Assembly: GCF_002902625.1 (NCBI RefSeq)
Contig: NZ_PPRG01000050.1
Span: 1 to 62,872 of the forward strand
Reading direction: 5' to 3'
DNA length: 62,872 nucleotides
DNA from: Staphylococcus devriesei
GTDB lineage: Bacteria; Bacillota; Bacilli; Staphylococcales; Staphylococcaceae
Shown: in pieces, positions 32,525 to 45,484 of the stretch
Layout: the number at the start of each line of letters is the position of its first letter
How positions within the stretch are numbered: the stretch's first letter is position 1
The notes under the pieces: model-generated
What the model was told of the DNA's origin: nothing
The model's input: only the letters and a program-made list of their open reading frames with translations
The model's database searches: none
Made by a program: the position numbers and the translations under genes

Positions 32525-32914
32525 TTAGACGCGACGACGTTTTGGTGGACGACAACCGTTATGTGGTACTGGAGTAACGTCTCTAATTGCAGTTACTTCT
32601 AAACCAGCTGATTGTAAAGCACGGATAGCTGATTCACGACCAGGTCCAGGTCCTTTAACTGTTACTTCTACAGTTTTTAATCCATGTTCCATTGCTGTTT
32701 TTGAAGCAGTTTCAGAAGCCATTTGCGCTGCGAATGGTGTTGATTTTTTAGAACCTTTAAAACCTAATGCACCTGCTGATGACCAAGATAAAGCATTACC
32801 AAATTCATCAGTGATAGTTACGATTGTATTGTTGAATGTTGAACGGATGTGAGCTACACCATTTTCAATATTCTTTTTAACTCTACGTTTACGAGATACT
32901 TGTTTACGAGCCAT
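32525..32914 (-). CDS. rpsK: 30S ribosomal protein S11
   Basis: 129 residues with NTIVTITD near residue 29, [20 protein letters not shown] near 45 and the C-terminal [18 protein letters not shown], universal S11 features on the 30S platform. It is separated from rpoA by 82 bases with no visible gene and from rpsM by 23. Confidence 0.98.
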   Translation of the reverse strand: MARKQVSRKRRVKKNIENGVAHIRSTFNNTIVTITDEFGNALSWSSAGALGFKGSKKSTPFAAQMASETASKTAMEHGLKTVEVTVKGPGPGRESAIRALQSAGLEVTAIRDVTPVPHNGCRPPKRRRV

Positions 32915-32937
32915 TTATATTTTGCCTCCTTTACCTA

Positions 32938-33303
32938 TTATTTTTTCTTGTTAGCTACAGTTTTAACTGGGCCTTTACGAGTACGTGCGTTGTTTTTAGT
33001 TTTTTGACCGCGAACTGGTAAGCCACGACGGTGACGGATACCACGGTATGATGAAATTTCCATTAAACGTTTGATGTTTAAGTTTTGTTCACGACGTAAG
33101 TCACCTTCAACTTTATAACTGTCAACAACTTCACGGATGCGACCTAATTCGTCATCTGTTAAATCTTTTACACGAGTATCAGCTGCAACGTTAGCTTCTT
33201 CAACGATTTTCTTAGCTGTTGAAGTACCGATACCGTATACGTATGTTAATGAAATAACAACGCGTTTTTCACGTGGAATATCCACTCCTGCAATACGTGC
33301 CAT
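32938..33303 (-). CDS. rpsM: 30S ribosomal protein S13
   Basis: 121 residues: [15 protein letters not shown] at the N-terminus, YGIG near residue 24, [16 protein letters not shown] near 87 and a lysine-rich tail that contacts tRNA. It lies 22 bases after rpmJ in the alpha-operon order. Confidence 0.98.
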   Translation of the reverse strand: MARIAGVDIPREKRVVISLTYVYGIGTSTAKKIVEEANVAADTRVKDLTDDELGRIREVVDSYKVEGDLRREQNLNIKRLMEISSYRGIRHRRGLPVRGQKTKNNARTRKGPVKTVANKKK

Positions 33304-33325
33304 ATATATTTACACCTCTCTTTTA

Positions 33326-33451
<126 letters not shown>

Positions 33452-33470
33452 CTATATTATGGAGTGACGA

Positions 33471-33689
33471 TTATTTATAACGATAAGTAATTCTACCGCG
33501 TGATAAATCATACGGAGACATTTCTACAGTTACTTTGTCGCCAGGTAGAATTCGAATATAGTTCATTCTGATCTTACCACTTACGTGAGCTAAAATTTCA
33601 TGACCATTTTCTAATTCTACTTTAAACATAGCATTTGGTAAAGTATCTAATACTGTACCTTCTAATTCAATTACATCTTGTTTCGCCAT
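33471..33689 (-). CDS. infA: Translation initiation factor IF-1
   Basis: 72-residue S1-fold protein of standard length. It contains [25 protein letters not shown] and [16 protein letters not shown] and binds the A site of the 30S subunit during initiation. It follows adk by 199 bases; this gap, where map sits in Bacillus, holds no gene that I can see. Confidence 0.98.
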   Translation of the reverse strand: MAKQDVIELEGTVLDTLPNAMFKVELENGHEILAHVSGKIRMNYIRILPGDKVTVEMSPYDLSRGRITYRYK

Positions 33690-33888
33690 TGATTAACTTC
33701 CCCCTTTTTACAATAGTAAGGTAATCGTCAATAGACAACTTCAACGATACGAATCTAATATAGTGACTAGTTATTATAAGTTTAACAAAATGCGGGAATT
33801 ATTTATCGTCATTCGGCACTCAGAAAACTAATTTTTGCCAGAGAAACCTAGTTAAAATTCACTTCTTCATAGACCGTATAAAGTTGAT

Positions 33889-34557
<669 letters not shown>

Positions 34558-35850
34558 TTATCTACCACCAAAGCCTTTATATTCTTTCTGACTCACTTGA
34601 GCTTCAAGTGATTTCATAGTTTCGATTGCTACACCAATTACGATTAATAAGCTAGTACCACCAATCTGAATTGATTGAGGTAAACTCATAAATTTAGTAG
34701 CCAATATAGGTAATATAGCAATAACGGCTAAGAAAATAGAGCCTACAAAAGTTAAGCGATAAAGTACTTTAGTAATATATTTTTTTGTTTGATCTCCAGG
34801 TCTAATACCTGGTACATAACTACCTTGTTTCTTCAAGTTGTCTGCCATTTTTTCAGGATTAACTTGAACAAAGGCATAGAAATATGTGAATGCAATAATT
34901 AGAATTACATAAACTATCATGCCGTAAGTGTTTGAAGGGTTAGCATATTCAGAAATTGTTTGCGCCCAATCGGCTTTTGGGAAGAACAACGTTAATGTTC
35001 TTGGCAATAAGAAGAATGCCATCGCAAAGATTACTGGAATAACCCCTGCTGAATTTACTTTTAAAGGTAGATAAGTTGCTTGTGAGCCTAATCTTTGGGC
35101 AGATTGTTTCTTCGCATATTGAATAGGAATCTTACGTTTAGCTTCAAGTACGTAGATAGCACCAACAGTTAGTAAAATTAAACCTACTATTAATCCTATA
35201 ACTTTAAGCCATGCTAACGTTGTATCATCATTACCAACGAACGCTTGTTGTACAAACTGTCCGATAGATGATGGCAACGTAGATAAGATACCTGCAAAGA
35301 TAATGATAGAAATACCATTACCTACACCAAATTGAGTGATTTGGTCACCAAGCCAAATTAGAAATGCTGTTCCTGCTGTTAAAACAACGGCTATCAATAA
35401 ATAACTCATGATAGATTGATGAACAATCAATTTACCACCTAGATAATTATTGAATTGAAAAGCCATACCAATTGACTGTATAAAAGCCAAAATGATAGCG
35501 AAATAACGTGTTACATTGCTAAGTTTTCTTTTACCTACTTCACCTTGTTTCGCCCATTCAGAGAATTTCGGAACAATATCCATCTGTAATAATTGCATTA
35601 CGATAGATGCAGTGATGTAAGGCATAATACCCATTGCAAATATAGAAAAGTTCTTTAAGGCTCCGCCACCAAACGTATTAAGAAGAGCAGCGACACCTTG
35701 ATCAGAACTTTGTTGTTCAAAAGGCTCTGGGTTTACACCAGGAGCCGGAATATAAGTCCCTATTTTGAATATTACTAACATTGCTAAAGTAAAGAAAATC
35801 TTGTTACGAACTTCTTTAGTTTTAAAGAAGCTCACAAGCGTTTGAAACAT
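34558..35850 (-). CDS. secY: Preprotein translocase subunit SecY
   Basis: 430-residue ten-helix protein-conducting channel. Recognisable segments are PGVNPEPF in the first periplasmic loop, [17 protein letters not shown] near residue 73, [12 protein letters not shown] near 176 and the cytoplasmic loop PGIRPGDQT near 347. Its ATG overlaps the rplO stop by one base (TAATG). It is the housekeeping SecY rather than SecY2. Confidence 0.98.
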   Translation of the reverse strand: MFQTLVSFFKTKEVRNKIFFTLAMLVIFKIGTYIPAPGVNPEPFEQQSSDQGVAALLNTFGGGALKNFSIFAMGIMPYITASIVMQLLQMDIVPKFSEWAKQGEVGKRKLSNVTRYFAIILAFIQSIGMAFQFNNYLGGKLIVHQSIMSYLLIAVVLTAGTAFLIWLGDQITQFGVGNGISIIIFAGILSTLPSSIGQFVQQAFVGNDDTTLAWLKVIGLIVGLILLTVGAIYVLEAKRKIPIQYAKKQSAQRLGSQATYLPLKVNSAGVIPVIFAMAFFLLPRTLTLFFPKADWAQTISEYANPSNTYGMIVYVILIIAFTYFYAFVQVNPEKMADNLKKQGSYVPGIRPGDQTKKYITKVLYRLTFVGSIFLAVIAILPILATKFMSLPQSIQIGGTSLLIVIGVAIETMKSLEAQVSQKEYKGFGGR

Positions 35851-36290
35851 TAGATCACCTCGTGTGCTCCACCTTTAGCATCAATTGCTTCTACTGCTGA
35901 AGCTGAGAATTTATGAGCTTTCACTGTCAATTTTTTATCAAGTGAACCGTTACCTAGTACTTTAATACCAGATTTTTCATTCTTAACTACACCAGTTTCA
36001 ACTAATAAAGCTGGAGTTACTTCAGTACCATCTTCAAATTTATTAAGTTGGTCTAAGTTAACAATAGCATATTCTTTACGGTTAATGTTAGTGAAACCTC
36101 GTTTTGGTAAACGACGGAATAAAGGTAATTGTCCACCTTCAAAACCTGGTCTTACGCCACCACCTGAACGTGCTTTTTGACCTTTTTGACCACGGCCACT
36201 AGTTTTACCGTTACCAGTACCAGCGCCACGACCAACACGGTTACGTACTTTACGTGAACCTTCAGCTGCTTTTAACTCATGTAATTTCAT
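35850..36290 (-). CDS. rplO: 50S ribosomal protein L15
   Basis: 146 residues: a long basic glycine-rich N-terminus ([22 protein letters not shown] near residue 20, [18 protein letters not shown] near 50) and a compact C-terminal domain. It overlaps secY by one base and follows rpmD by 19. Confidence 0.98.
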   Translation of the reverse strand: MKLHELKAAEGSRKVRNRVGRGAGTGNGKTSGRGQKGQKARSGGGVRPGFEGGQLPLFRRLPKRGFTNINRKEYAIVNLDQLNKFEDGTEVTPALLVETGVVKNEKSGIKVLGNGSLDKKLTVKAHKFSASAVEAIDAKGGAHEVI

Positions 36291-36309
36291 TTTATAGGCA
36301 CCTCCTTAA

Positions 36310-36489
36310 TTATTTTTCTTCAACTGTTAATAAATGTTTAACTTTGTTGATTTGCCCACGGATTGCAGGGTTATCTTCAACAACTACTGAACTGTTAGTC
36401 TTTTTAAGACCTAAAGCTTCAACAGTTTTACGTTGTGTTTCAGGACGACCAATAACACTACGAGTGAGGGTAATTTGTAATTTAGCCAT
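36310..36489 (-). CDS. rpmD: 50S ribosomal protein L30
   Basis: 59 residues, starting [21 protein letters not shown] and ending LLTVEEK, with the L30 signature around the conserved Gly-Arg and Leu-Gly-Leu. The ATG at 36489 has AAGGAGG upstream and lies 16 bases after rpsE. Confidence 0.96.
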   Translation of the reverse strand: MAKLQITLTRSVIGRPETQRKTVEALGLKKTNSSVVVEDNPAIRGQINKVKHLLTVEEK

Positions 36490-36505
36490 TATTTATTTTC
36501 CCTCC

Positions 36506-37006
36506 TTAATTATATAATTCTTCTACTGATTTGCCACGTAATTTAGCAACTTCTTCAGCGTTTTTAAGGTTTTGTAAACCATTTAGTGTAGCACGTACCA
36601 TGTTGATAGGTGTGTTTGAACCTAATGATTTACTTAAGATATCAGTGATACCTGCTAATTCTAATACGGCACGTACTGGACCACCAGCGATAACTCCTGT
36701 ACCAGGTGCAGCTGGTTTCATGAATACGCTACCTGAACCATAACGACCAGTGATAATGTGTGGAGTAGTTCCTTCAACACGTGGAACGACTACTAAATCT
36801 TTTTTAGCTGCTTCAACAGCTTTTTTGATAGCTTCTGGTACCTCTTGTGCTTTACCAGTACCGAAACCTACACGACCATTTTTGTCTCCAACTACTACTA
36901 ATGCAGTGAAACGGAAACGACGTCCACCTTTAACAACTTTCGCAACACGATTGATTGTAACAACGCGTTCTTCAAATTCTTTCGTTTCTTCTTCTCTACG
37001 AGCCAT
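36506..37006 (-). CDS. rpsE: 30S ribosomal protein S5
   Basis: 166 residues with the double-stranded-RNA-binding-like N-terminal domain ([18 protein letters not shown] near residue 16, [18 protein letters not shown] near 46) and the C-terminal domain with GGPVRAVLE near 107. It maintains decoding accuracy. It lies 20 bases after rplR. Confidence 0.98.
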   Translation of the reverse strand: MARREEETKEFEERVVTINRVAKVVKGGRRFRFTALVVVGDKNGRVGFGTGKAQEVPEAIKKAVEAAKKDLVVVPRVEGTTPHIITGRYGSGSVFMKPAAPGTGVIAGGPVRAVLELAGITDILSKSLGSNTPINMVRATLNGLQNLKNAEEVAKLRGKSVEELYN

Positions 37007-37026
37007 GTAATTGTCCCTCCTTTAAA

Positions 37027-37389
37027 TTAAAATTCTAATCCGCTTTCTCTAGCAGCTTCAGCTAATGCTTTAACACGACCGTGGTATAAGTAACCGCCGC
37101 GATCAAATACGATTTCTTTAATACCTTTATCAGTAGCTTTTTTAGCAATTGTTTCGCCAACTTTTGTAGATAAATCAACTTTTGTAGTAGATTCGCTAGC
37201 GATATCTTTGTCTTTAGATGATGCTTGAACTAAAGTTTCGCCTTTAACATCATCGATGATTTGAGCATAAATATGTTTGTTTGAACGATAAACATTTAAA
37301 CGTGGTTTTTCAGCTGTACCTGATAATTTAGTACGCACACGAGCATGTCTTTTCAAACGCACTTTGTTTTTATCAATTTTACTGATCAT
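37027..37389 (-). CDS. rplR: 50S ribosomal protein L18
   Basis: 120 residues: basic N-terminus, [27 protein letters not shown] near residue 18, [21 protein letters not shown] near 95. It binds 5S rRNA. It lies 31 bases after rplF. Confidence 0.98.
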   Translation of the reverse strand: MISKIDKNKVRLKRHARVRTKLSGTAEKPRLNVYRSNKHIYAQIIDDVKGETLVQASSKDKDIASESTTKVDLSTKVGETIAKKATDKGIKEIVFDRGGYLYHGRVKALAEAARESGLEF

Positions 37390-37420
37390 TTTATTACTCC
37401 TTTCTTAAGAGAGTTATCTA

Positions 37421-37957
37421 TTATTTACCAGTTTTACCTTCTTTACGGCGAACATATTCACCTTGGTAACGGATACCTTTTCCTTTATAAGGTTCTGGAG
37501 GTCTTACTGAACGAATGTTTGAAGCAATAGCTCCAACTTGTTCTTTAGAAACGCCAGATACTCTTACTGTTGTATTTTTCTCTACTGCGAAAGTAATGCC
37601 ATCTTCAGCTTTAATTTCAACAGGATGAGAATAACCAACGTTTAATACTAAGTCATTACCTTGCATTTGAGCACGGTAACCTACACCCACAAGTTCAAGA
37701 GTTTTTTCGAAACCTTGAGAAACACCTTGTACCATATTATTTAATAAAGCACGAGTTGTACCATGAACTGTTCTATCATCTTTAGAATCAGTAGGTCTTA
37801 CAACTTCGATAGTGTTTTCTTCTTGTTTGAAAGTCATTCTTTCATTAAAAGTTCTAGTTAATTCACCTTTAGGACCTTTTACAGTAGCTGTTTGACCATC
37901 AAAAGTTACTGTAACGTCGCTAGGGATGTCAATAATTTTCTTACCAACACGACTCAT
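37421..37957 (-). CDS. rplF: 50S ribosomal protein L6
   Basis: 178 residues with two related L6 domains. [15 protein letters not shown] opens the protein, and the signature [14 protein letters not shown] lies near residue 153. It sits near the sarcin-ricin loop. It lies 24 bases after rpsH. Confidence 0.98.
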   Translation of the reverse strand: MSRVGKKIIDIPSDVTVTFDGQTATVKGPKGELTRTFNERMTFKQEENTIEVVRPTDSKDDRTVHGTTRALLNNMVQGVSQGFEKTLELVGVGYRAQMQGNDLVLNVGYSHPVEIKAEDGITFAVEKNTTVRVSGVSKEQVGAIASNIRSVRPPEPYKGKGIRYQGEYVRRKEGKTGK

Positions 37958-37981
37958 GTTATGGCACCTCCTTATTTATTA

Positions 37982-38380
37982 TTACCAAACGTATGCGATA
38001 ATTTCTCCGCCAACGTTACGTTTTCTAGCTTCTTTGTCAGTGATAACACCTTCAGAAGTTGAAACTAATGCAATACCTAAACCATTTAATACTTTAGGTA
38101 CTTCGTTTGCTTTAGCATAAACACGTAAACCTGGTTTAGAGATACGTTTTAATCCTGTGATAACACGTTCATTGTTTTGACCATATTTTAAGAATAAACG
38201 AATAACACCTTGTTTATCGTCTTCAACGAATTCTACGTTTTTAATGAAACCTTCATTTTTTAAGATTTCAGCAATTTGTTTTTTAATGTTAGACGCAGGT
38301 AATTCTAACTTTTCGTGACGCACCATGTTTGCGTTTCTTACACGAGTAAGCATATCTGCGATTGGATCTGTCATTGTCAT
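37982..38380 (-). CDS. rpsH: 30S ribosomal protein S8
   Basis: 132 residues: [14 protein letters not shown] at the N-terminus and [20 protein letters not shown] near residue 108. S8 binds helix 21 of 16S rRNA and often autoregulates the spc operon; no obvious 16S-mimic site was recognised here. Confidence 0.98.
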   Translation of the reverse strand: MTMTDPIADMLTRVRNANMVRHEKLELPASNIKKQIAEILKNEGFIKNVEFVEDDKQGVIRLFLKYGQNNERVITGLKRISKPGLRVYAKANEVPKVLNGLGIALVSTSEGVITDKEARKRNVGGEIIAYVW

Positions 38381-38411
38381 TGATTGTTGCCTCCTTTCAG
38401 ACTCTTATATA

Positions 38412-38597
38412 TTACCAGCTAGCTTTACGTACGCCAGGAATTTGGCCTTTGTAAGCTAATTCACGGAAACAAATACGGCATAATTTAAATTTACGATATA
38501 CAGAATGTGGACGACCACAACGTTCACAACGAGTATATTCACGTACTGCATATTTTTGTTTTTTCTGTTGCTTAGCAACCATAGAAGTTTTAGCCAC
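38412..38597 (-). CDS. rpsZ: 30S ribosomal protein S14, type Z (zinc-binding)
   Basis: 61 residues, the short zinc-ribbon form of S14 with C-x2-C at about 24-27 and 40-43 (CERCG and CRICF). This in-operon copy is the zinc-dependent type; a zinc-free paralogue (rpsN) is usually elsewhere in staphylococci. Confidence 0.97.
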
Positions 38598-38619
38598 TTA
38601 ATTAGCCTCCTTTTAGAGA

Positions 38620-39159
38620 TTATTTACGAAATGGCATACCGAAGTTTGTTAACAATTCACGAGCTTCCTCGTCAGTGTTAGCAGTTGTTACGATAACAAT
38701 ATCCATTCCTCTTACTTTACTTACTTTATCATAATCGATTTCTGGGAAAATTAATTGTTCTTTAATTCCTAGAGTATAGTTACCGCGACCATCAAATGCT
38801 TTTTTAGAAACACCTTGGAAGTCACGTACACGAGGTAATGAAACTGCGATTAATTTATCTAAGAATTCATACATTCTTTCTCCGCGAAGTGTAACTTTCG
38901 CACCGATTGGCATACCTTCACGTAAACGGAATGTTGCAACTGATTTTTTAGCTTTTGTTACTAATGGTTTTTGACCAGTGATAAGTTCTAATTCTTCTAC
39001 AGCATTATCTAATACTTTAGAGTTTTGAACTGCGTCACCTACACCCATATTCACAACGATTTTTTCGATTTTTGGAACTTCCATTACAGAACTATAGTTA
39101 AATTTTTTCACTAAGTTTTCAGTAACTTCAGTATTGTATCTTTCTTTTAAACGGTTCAA
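38620..39159 (-). CDS. rplE: 50S ribosomal protein L5
   Basis: 179 residues: [17 protein letters not shown] near residue 28, [22 protein letters not shown] near 62, and the C-terminal [16 protein letters not shown]. It binds 5S rRNA and contacts P-site tRNA. It lies 25 bases after rplX. Confidence 0.98.
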   Translation of the reverse strand: MNRLKERYNTEVTENLVKKFNYSSVMEVPKIEKIVVNMGVGDAVQNSKVLDNAVEELELITGQKPLVTKAKKSVATFRLREGMPIGAKVTLRGERMYEFLDKLIAVSLPRVRDFQGVSKKAFDGRGNYTLGIKEQLIFPEIDYDKVSKVRGMDIVIVTTANTDEEARELLTNFGMPFRK

Positions 39160-39184
39160 AGTGGATCCTCCTTTCGACTAATTA

Positions 39185-39502
39185 TTAATTATTAGATTTA
39201 ATTTCTTCGCCTGATTTTTTAGCGATACGAACTTTTTTGCCATCTACAAATTTATATCCAACACGTGTTGGTTCATTTGTTTTAGGGTCTAATAATTGTA
39301 CGTTAGAAACATGGATTGCTGCCTCTGTTTCTAAGATTCCACCTTCAGGATTTAATTGAGTTGGTTTTTGGTGTTTTTTAATAACGTTAACACCTTCCAC
39401 AACGACACGGTCTTTTTTAGGTTCAGTAGCAACTACTTTACCTTCTTTACCTTTGTCTTTACCTGCGATAACTTTTACGTTGTCACCTTTTTTGATATGC
39501 AT
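39185..39502 (-). CDS. rplX: 50S ribosomal protein L24
   Basis: 105 residues with the KOW motif ([15 protein letters not shown] near residue 9) and [14 protein letters not shown] near 44. It is an initiator of 50S assembly. It lies 35 bases after rplN. Confidence 0.98.
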   Translation of the reverse strand: MHIKKGDNVKVIAGKDKGKEGKVVATEPKKDRVVVEGVNVIKKHQKPTQLNPEGGILETEAAIHVSNVQLLDPKTNEPTRVGYKFVDGKKVRIAKKSGEEIKSNN

Positions 39503-39537
39503 GTGGGCACCTCCTTAAATGATATGGTTTTTATAAA

Positions 39538-39909
<372 letters not shown>

Positions 39910-39937
39910 TTAAACCTCCCTTATCTCTAATCTTGTA

Positions 39938-40222
39938 TTAAATAATAACTGACTCTTCAACAATTTCTACTAAACGAAAACGTTTTGTTGCTGATAAAGG
40001 ACGAGTTTCTTGAATTTTAACTGTGTCTCCTAATTTAGCTGAATTGTTTTCATCATGAGTTTTGTATTTTTTAGAGTATTTTACACGTTTACCGTATAAT
40101 TTGTGTGTTTTGTAAGTTTCAACTAATACAGTAATAGTTTTGTCCATTTTATCTGAAACAACTTTACCTACATAAACTTTACGATCGTTTCTTTCACTCA
40201 CTTTTGTAACCTCCTCTTTCAA
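39938..40222 (-). CDS. rpsQ: 30S ribosomal protein S17
   Basis: 94 residues, slightly longer at the N-terminus than many S17 proteins; the core starts at [21 protein letters not shown] and includes the signature [19 protein letters not shown] near residue 62. An internal start at about codon 8 cannot be excluded. It lies 5 bases after rpmC. Confidence 0.96.
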   Translation of the reverse strand: MKEEVTKVSERNDRKVYVGKVVSDKMDKTITVLVETYKTHKLYGKRVKYSKKYKTHDENNSAKLGDTVKIQETRPLSATKRFRLVEIVEESVII

Positions 40223-40227
40223 ATGGA

Positions 40228-40437
40228 TTATTGATTAGCTTTGCTTTGTTCGATTTCTCTTTCACGAGCAACAGTTTTTAGACGTGCAATCGTTTTTCTA
40301 ACTGTACGAATACGTGCAGTTTCCTCTAATTGACCTGTAGCTAACTGAAAGCGTAGGTTAAAAAGCTCTTCTTTTGAAGATTTGATTTGTTCTTCGATTT
40401 CTGAAGTGGTTAAGTCTCTAATTTCCTTAGCTTTCAT
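40228..40437 (-). CDS. rpmC: 50S ribosomal protein L29
   Basis: 69-residue two-helix protein starting [13 protein letters not shown], with the signature [17 protein letters not shown] near residue 38. The ATG at 40437 lies inside the end of rplP (11-base overlap), in another frame, so translation is coupled; the in-frame upstream ATG at 40461 is deeper in rplP and unlikely. Confidence 0.95.
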
Positions 40438-40861
40438 TTGTTTCACCACCCAATTCTTCACGTTTTACAAACTTAGTTTTTACTGGAAGTTTGTGACTTG
40501 CTAAACGTAATGCTTCACGAGCTACTTCTTCAGATACACCAGCAACTTCGAATAAAATTCTACCTGGTTTCACAACTGCGATCCAGCCTTCAACGGCACC
40601 TTTACCAGCACCCATACGTACTTCTAAAGGTTTTTTAGTGTATGGTGTATGAGGGAAGATTTTAATCCAAACTTTCCCGCCACGTTTCATGTAACGTGTC
40701 ATAGCAATACGAGCAGATTCGATTTGACGAGATGTGATCCAAGAAGTTGTAGTTGCTTGTAATCCATACTCACCAAATGTTACATAGTTACCGCCTTTAG
40801 AACGACCAGTTGTTTTAGGACGATGTTGACGACGATATTTAACACGTTTTGGTAGTAACAT
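40427..40861 (-). CDS. rplP: 50S ribosomal protein L16
   Basis: 144 residues: [15 protein letters not shown] at the N-terminus, the [12 protein letters not shown] signature near residue 82. It helps place A-site tRNA and is a target region for evernimicin/avilamycin resistance. It lies 2 bases after rpsC and overlaps rpmC. Confidence 0.98.
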   Translation of the reverse strand: MLLPKRVKYRRQHRPKTTGRSKGGNYVTFGEYGLQATTTSWITSRQIESARIAMTRYMKRGGKVWIKIFPHTPYTKKPLEVRMGAGKGAVEGWIAVVKPGRILFEVAGVSEEVAREALRLASHKLPVKTKFVKREELGGETNES

Positions 40862-40863
40862 TC

Positions 40864-41517
40864 TTATTTTCCTCCTTCACTAGTATTCTTAGTAGGAAGA
40901 ACTTCACCACGATAAATCCATACTTTAACACCTAATTTACCATAAGTAGTGTCAGCTTCAGCATGTGCATAGTCGATGTCTGCACGTAAAGTATGAAGTG
41001 GAACAGTTCCTTCTGAATATTGTTCAGCACGAGCGATGTCAGCTCCGCCTAAACGACCTGATACTTGAGTTTTGATACCTTTAGCACCAAGTTTCATAGC
41101 TCTTGTAATAGCTTGTTTTTGTACACGACGGAATGAAGCACGGTTTTCTAATTGACGTGCAATATTCTCAGCAACTAAACGAGCGTCAATATCAACTTTT
41201 TTGATTTCCACAACGTTAATGTGTACTTTTTTATCAGTTAAGTTGTTTAATTTGTTACGAAGTTTTTCAATTTCTGATCCGCCTTTACCAATTACCATAC
41301 CTGGTTTACCAGTGTGAATAGCAATATTAATACGGTTAGCAGCACGTTCAATATCAACGTGAGAAACTGATGCTTCTTTTAATTCGTTATCAATAAATTT
41401 ACGGATTCTTAAATCTTCGTGTAATAGAGAAGCGAAATCTTTTTCAGCATACCATTTAGCTTCCCAATCACGGATAATTCCGACACGAAGTCCGATTGGA
41501 TTAATTTTTTGACCCAC
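40864..41517 (-). CDS. rpsC: 30S ribosomal protein S3
   Basis: 217 residues: [14 protein letters not shown] at the N-terminus, a KH domain with [18 protein letters not shown] near residue 70 and the C-terminal signature [19 protein letters not shown] near 147. It is at the mRNA entry channel. It lies 23 bases after rplV. Confidence 0.98.
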   Translation of the reverse strand: MGQKINPIGLRVGIIRDWEAKWYAEKDFASLLHEDLRIRKFIDNELKEASVSHVDIERAANRINIAIHTGKPGMVIGKGGSEIEKLRNKLNNLTDKKVHINVVEIKKVDIDARLVAENIARQLENRASFRRVQKQAITRAMKLGAKGIKTQVSGRLGGADIARAEQYSEGTVPLHTLRADIDYAHAEADTTYGKLGVKVWIYRGEVLPTKNTSEGGK

Positions 41518-41540
41518 AGTATTCCCTCCTTAAGTAGTTA

Positions 41541-41894
41541 TTAAGCTTCTTTAGCTTCTTCTTTACCGTCACTTACGACGATTGTAATGTGGCTTGTACG
41601 TTTGTTAATTGCACTTGCACGGCCTTGTGCACGTGGACGGAAACGTTTTAAAGTTGGTCCTTCATTTGCATATGCTTCTTTTACAACTAATTCATCAGTG
41701 TTCATGTCATAGTTATGTTCAGCATTTGCTAAAGCGGACATTAATACTTTTTCAATTACTGGTGATGAAGCTTTGTTAGTTAATTTTAAAATAGCAATAG
41801 CTTCTCCAGCATTTTTACCTCTAATTAAGTCAAGAACTAATCTTACTTTACGAGGTGCGATTCTGATTGTTCTAGCAACCGCTTTTGCTTCCAT
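41541..41894 (-). CDS. rplV: 50S ribosomal protein L22
   Basis: 117 residues: [21 protein letters not shown] near residue 7 and the signature beta-hairpin [21 protein letters not shown] near 77, whose tip lines the exit tunnel and is the usual site of macrolide-resistance indels; no insertion or deletion is obvious. Confidence 0.98.
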   Translation of the reverse strand: MEAKAVARTIRIAPRKVRLVLDLIRGKNAGEAIAILKLTNKASSPVIEKVLMSALANAEHNYDMNTDELVVKEAYANEGPTLKRFRPRAQGRASAINKRTSHITIVVSDGKEEAKEA

Positions 41895-41921
41895 TAGGAT
41901 TTCCTCCTCTACTTCTATTTA

Positions 41922-42200
41922 TTATCTTCTAGTTTTTTTATCGTCAGCAGCATGTCCTTTAAATGTACGAGTTGGAGCAAATTCACCTAATTTGTGACCT
42001 ACCATATCCTCAGTTACATAAACAGGTACATGTTTACGACCATCGTATACTGCAAAAGTATGACCGATGAAGTTTGGGAAAATTGTAGAACGACGTGACC
42101 ATGTTTTGATTACTTGTTTCTTTTCACTTCCGTCTTGAGCTTCTACTTTTTTCATTAAATGATCATCGACGAAAGGTCCTTTTTTAATACTACGAGCCAT
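41922..42200 (-). CDS. rpsS: 30S ribosomal protein S19
   Basis: 92 residues: [15 protein letters not shown] at the N-terminus and the signature [30 protein letters not shown] near residue 45. It contacts S13 on the 30S head. It lies 64 bases after rplB; that gap has a short hairpin only. Confidence 0.98.
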   Translation of the reverse strand: MARSIKKGPFVDDHLMKKVEAQDGSEKKQVIKTWSRRSTIFPNFIGHTFAVYDGRKHVPVYVTEDMVGHKLGEFAPTRTFKGHAADDKKTRR

Positions 42201-42264
42201 TTGGGCGCCTCCCTTCTTATTATGTGCGTGCAGCTTTTACGCCGCACACCCAAATAAGTTATTA

Positions 42265-43098
42265 TTATTTTTTCTTACGTCCACGAACGATAAGTTTATC
42301 TGATGATTTTTTACCGCGACGTGTTTTCTTACCAAGAGTTGGTTTACCCCATGGAGACATTGGAGAAGGTCTACCGATTGGAGCACGTCCTTCACCACCA
42401 CCGTGTGGGTGATCGTTAGGGTTCATTACAGAACCACGAACTGTTGGACGGATACCTTTCCATCTAGAACGTCCGGCTTTACCAACGTTAACTAATTCAT
42501 GTTGTAAGTTACCTACTTGACCGATTGTAGCACGGCAAGTTGATAAAATCATACGAACTTCACCAGAACGTAATCTGATTAATACGTATTTACCTTCTTT
42601 ACCAAGTACTTGTGAACTTGCACCCGCTGAACGAGCTAATTGTCCACCTTTACCAGGTTTTAATTCGATATTGTGAATTACAGTACCAACTGGAATGTTT
42701 TGTAATGGTAATGCGTTACCAACTTTGATATCTGCATCTACACCACTTTCAACTGTTTGGCCTACTTGTAATCCTTTTGGTGCGATAATGTAGCGTTTTT
42801 CACCGTCTGCATATACTAATAATGCGATGTTTGCTGAACGGTTTGGATCATATTGAATTGAATCAACTTTAGCAGTGATTCCATCTTTATTACGTTTGAA
42901 ATCGATAACACGGTATTGACGTTTATGTCCTCCACCATGATGACGAACAGTCAATTTACCTTGGTTGTTACGACCCGCTTTTTTCGGTAGCGGTTGTAAT
43001 AATGACTTTTCAGGCGTTGTTTTCGTAATTTCTGCGAAATCCAAAGTAGTCATATTACGACGACCATTTGTAATTGGCTTATACTTTTTAAGAGCCAT
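42265..43098 (-). CDS. rplB: 50S ribosomal protein L2
   Basis: 277 residues: [14 protein letters not shown] near the start, [19 protein letters not shown] near residue 44, and the C-terminal [18 protein letters not shown] near 222 containing the peptidyl-transferase-proximal His. It lies 38 bases after rplW. Confidence 0.98.
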   Translation of the reverse strand: MALKKYKPITNGRRNMTTLDFAEITKTTPEKSLLQPLPKKAGRNNQGKLTVRHHGGGHKRQYRVIDFKRNKDGITAKVDSIQYDPNRSANIALLVYADGEKRYIIAPKGLQVGQTVESGVDADIKVGNALPLQNIPVGTVIHNIELKPGKGGQLARSAGASSQVLGKEGKYVLIRLRSGEVRMILSTCRATIGQVGNLQHELVNVGKAGRSRWKGIRPTVRGSVMNPNDHPHGGGEGRAPIGRPSPMSPWGKPTLGKKTRRGKKSSDKLIVRGRKKK

Positions 43099-43136
43099 TG
43101 TCGCTTACCTCCTTAATGGTAATTTTATTTTATTTT

Positions 43137-43412
43137 TTAGTTGAATAAGTCGATTGAACCTTCTTTAAGTTTAACAATCGCTTTTCTTCTTTTGTTTGTA
43201 TAGCCTTGGTAACGGCCCATACGTTTTTTCTTAGGTTTGTAGTTGATGATGTTAACATTTTCAACTTTAACGTCAAAAATTTCTTCAACCGCAATTTTAA
43301 CTTGTGTTTTATTAGCACGAGTATCTACGTCAAAAGTGTATTTATCTTCAGCCATAGCTTCAGAAGATTTTTCAGTGATTACGGGGCGCTTAAGAACATC
43401 TCTTGCTTCCAT
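43137..43412 (-). CDS. rplW: 50S ribosomal protein L23
   Basis: 91 residues: [13 protein letters not shown] near residue 3 and [24 protein letters not shown] near 57. It is the trigger-factor and SRP docking site at the tunnel exit. Its ATG overlaps the rplD stop by one base. Confidence 0.98.
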   Translation of the reverse strand: MEARDVLKRPVITEKSSEAMAEDKYTFDVDTRANKTQVKIAVEEIFDVKVENVNIINYKPKKKRMGRYQGYTNKRRKAIVKLKEGSIDLFN

Positions 43413-44035
43413 TATCCGAGCACCTCCTCAACTTTTTTCGCAGCTGATTCAGTAATAATAACACTGTCAGCGCTAGTGATATCTAACACATTTAAGCCTT
43501 GAGCAGTACTTACTTGTACACCAGGGATGTTACGTGCTGATAATTCAACATTTACATCTTCGTTTTCAGTAACTACTAATACTTTTTTAGGTTGTTCAAG
43601 TGTAGTTAATACGTTTTTGAATTCTTTTGTTTTTGGAGCATCAAAACCAAAAGCGTCAACAACTGTAAAACTATTTTCTTGAACTTTGAAAGATAATGCA
43701 GAACGTAATGCTAAACGACGCATTTTCTTAGGCATTTTATATGCATAGCTTCTTGGTGTTGGTCCGAATACGATACCACCACCACGCCATTGTGGAGCAC
43801 GGATAGTACCTTGACGCGCACGTCCTGTACCTTTTTGTCTCCATGGTTTACGTCCGCCACCACGTACAGCTGAACGATTTTTAACTGCGTGAGTTCCTTG
43901 GCGTAATGAAGCACGTTGTAAATTAATTGCTTCAAAAAGAACACTGTTATTTGGTTCAATAGCGAATACTGAATCGCTTAATTCAACAGAACCTGATTTA
44001 GATCCGTCTACTTTTAATACATCATAATTAGCCAT
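43412..44035 (-). CDS. rplD: 50S ribosomal protein L4
   Basis: 207 residues with the tunnel-lining loop rich in Arg and Gly ([19 protein letters not shown] near residue 58, then [14 protein letters not shown] near 88). In many bacteria L4 autoregulates the S10 operon through its leader; here a long structured leader precedes rpsJ. It lies 27 bases after rplC. Confidence 0.98.
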   Translation of the reverse strand: MANYDVLKVDGSKSGSVELSDSVFAIEPNNSVLFEAINLQRASLRQGTHAVKNRSAVRGGGRKPWRQKGTGRARQGTIRAPQWRGGGIVFGPTPRSYAYKMPKKMRRLALRSALSFKVQENSFTVVDAFGFDAPKTKEFKNVLTTLEQPKKVLVVTENEDVNVELSARNIPGVQVSTAQGLNVLDITSADSVIITESAAKKVEEVLG

Positions 44036-44062
44036 TATGCTTTTTCCTCCTTTCGCTACTTA

Positions 44063-44725
44063 TTATTTATTACCTTTTTTAATTGAAGTTTGGATTTCTA
44101 CGAAACCTTTTTTAGGTCCAGGTACATTACCTTTTACTAAAATAACATTGTTATCTGTATCAACTTGAACTACTTCTAAGTTTTGAACAGTAACTGTGTT
44201 ACCACCCATACGTCCAGGCATTTTTTGACCTTTAAATACTCTAGAAGCATCTGAAGCCATACCTACTGAACCTGGCGCTCTATGGAAATGAGAACCGTGG
44301 GCCATTGGTCCGCGTGCTTGGCCATGACGTTTAATCGCACCTTGGAAACCTTTACCTTTTGAAGTTCCTGTTACATCAATGATGTCTCCAGCTTCAAAAG
44401 TATCTACTGAGACTTCTTGACCTACTTCGTATTCATCAACGTTAACGTTTCTGAATTCACGAATGAAGCGCTTAGGTGTTGCGCCAGCCTTTTTAGCGTG
44501 ACCTTCTGCTGGTTTGTTAGCATATTTATTTGATTTAGCATCTTTTTTATATGCTTTTTTATCATCAAAACCTACTTGGATAGCATTATAGCCATCAACT
44601 TCTTCAGTTTTCTTTTGTAATACTACGTTTTGACTTGCTTCTACTACTGTAACTGGGATTAATTCACCGTTTTCTCCGAATACTTGTGTCATCCCAATTT
44701 TTCTTCCTAAGATTCCTTTGGTCAT
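44063..44725 (-). CDS. rplC: 50S ribosomal protein L3
   Basis: 220 residues: [21 protein letters not shown] at the N-terminus and [29 protein letters not shown] near residue 142, which approaches the peptidyl-transferase centre and is a linezolid/tiamulin resistance hot spot. Nothing unusual is evident there by eye. It lies 27 bases after rpsJ. Confidence 0.98.
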   Translation of the reverse strand: MTKGILGRKIGMTQVFGENGELIPVTVVEASQNVVLQKKTEEVDGYNAIQVGFDDKKAYKKDAKSNKYANKPAEGHAKKAGATPKRFIREFRNVNVDEYEVGQEVSVDTFEAGDIIDVTGTSKGKGFQGAIKRHGQARGPMAHGSHFHRAPGSVGMASDASRVFKGQKMPGRMGGNTVTVQNLEVVQVDTDNNVILVKGNVPGPKKGFVEIQTSIKKGNK

Positions 44726-44752
44726 CGAAAGTCCACCTCCTAAAATTTTCTA

Positions 44753-45335
<583 letters not shown>

Positions 45336-45339
45336 TTCT

Positions 45340-45368
45340 ATTATAATAGAAGTATGTCGTAACAGTAA
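45340..45368 (-). promoter_or_regulatory. S10 operon promoter
   Basis: Minus strand: -35 TTACTG (45363-45368), exactly 17 bases, -10 TATAAT (45340-45345). Sequence from 45369 to 45484 is AT-rich with no gene and would hold the divergent promoter for the gene at 45485. Confidence 0.65.
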
Positions 45369-45484
45369 TTTAAACCATTATTATATATTTAATAGTAGAT
45401 TGAGTATGGATAAGTTACTTTGTACAATTAATTAACACAAGTTAGACTTTTTATTTTAATAAAGCTTTCGGAGGCGAATATATT

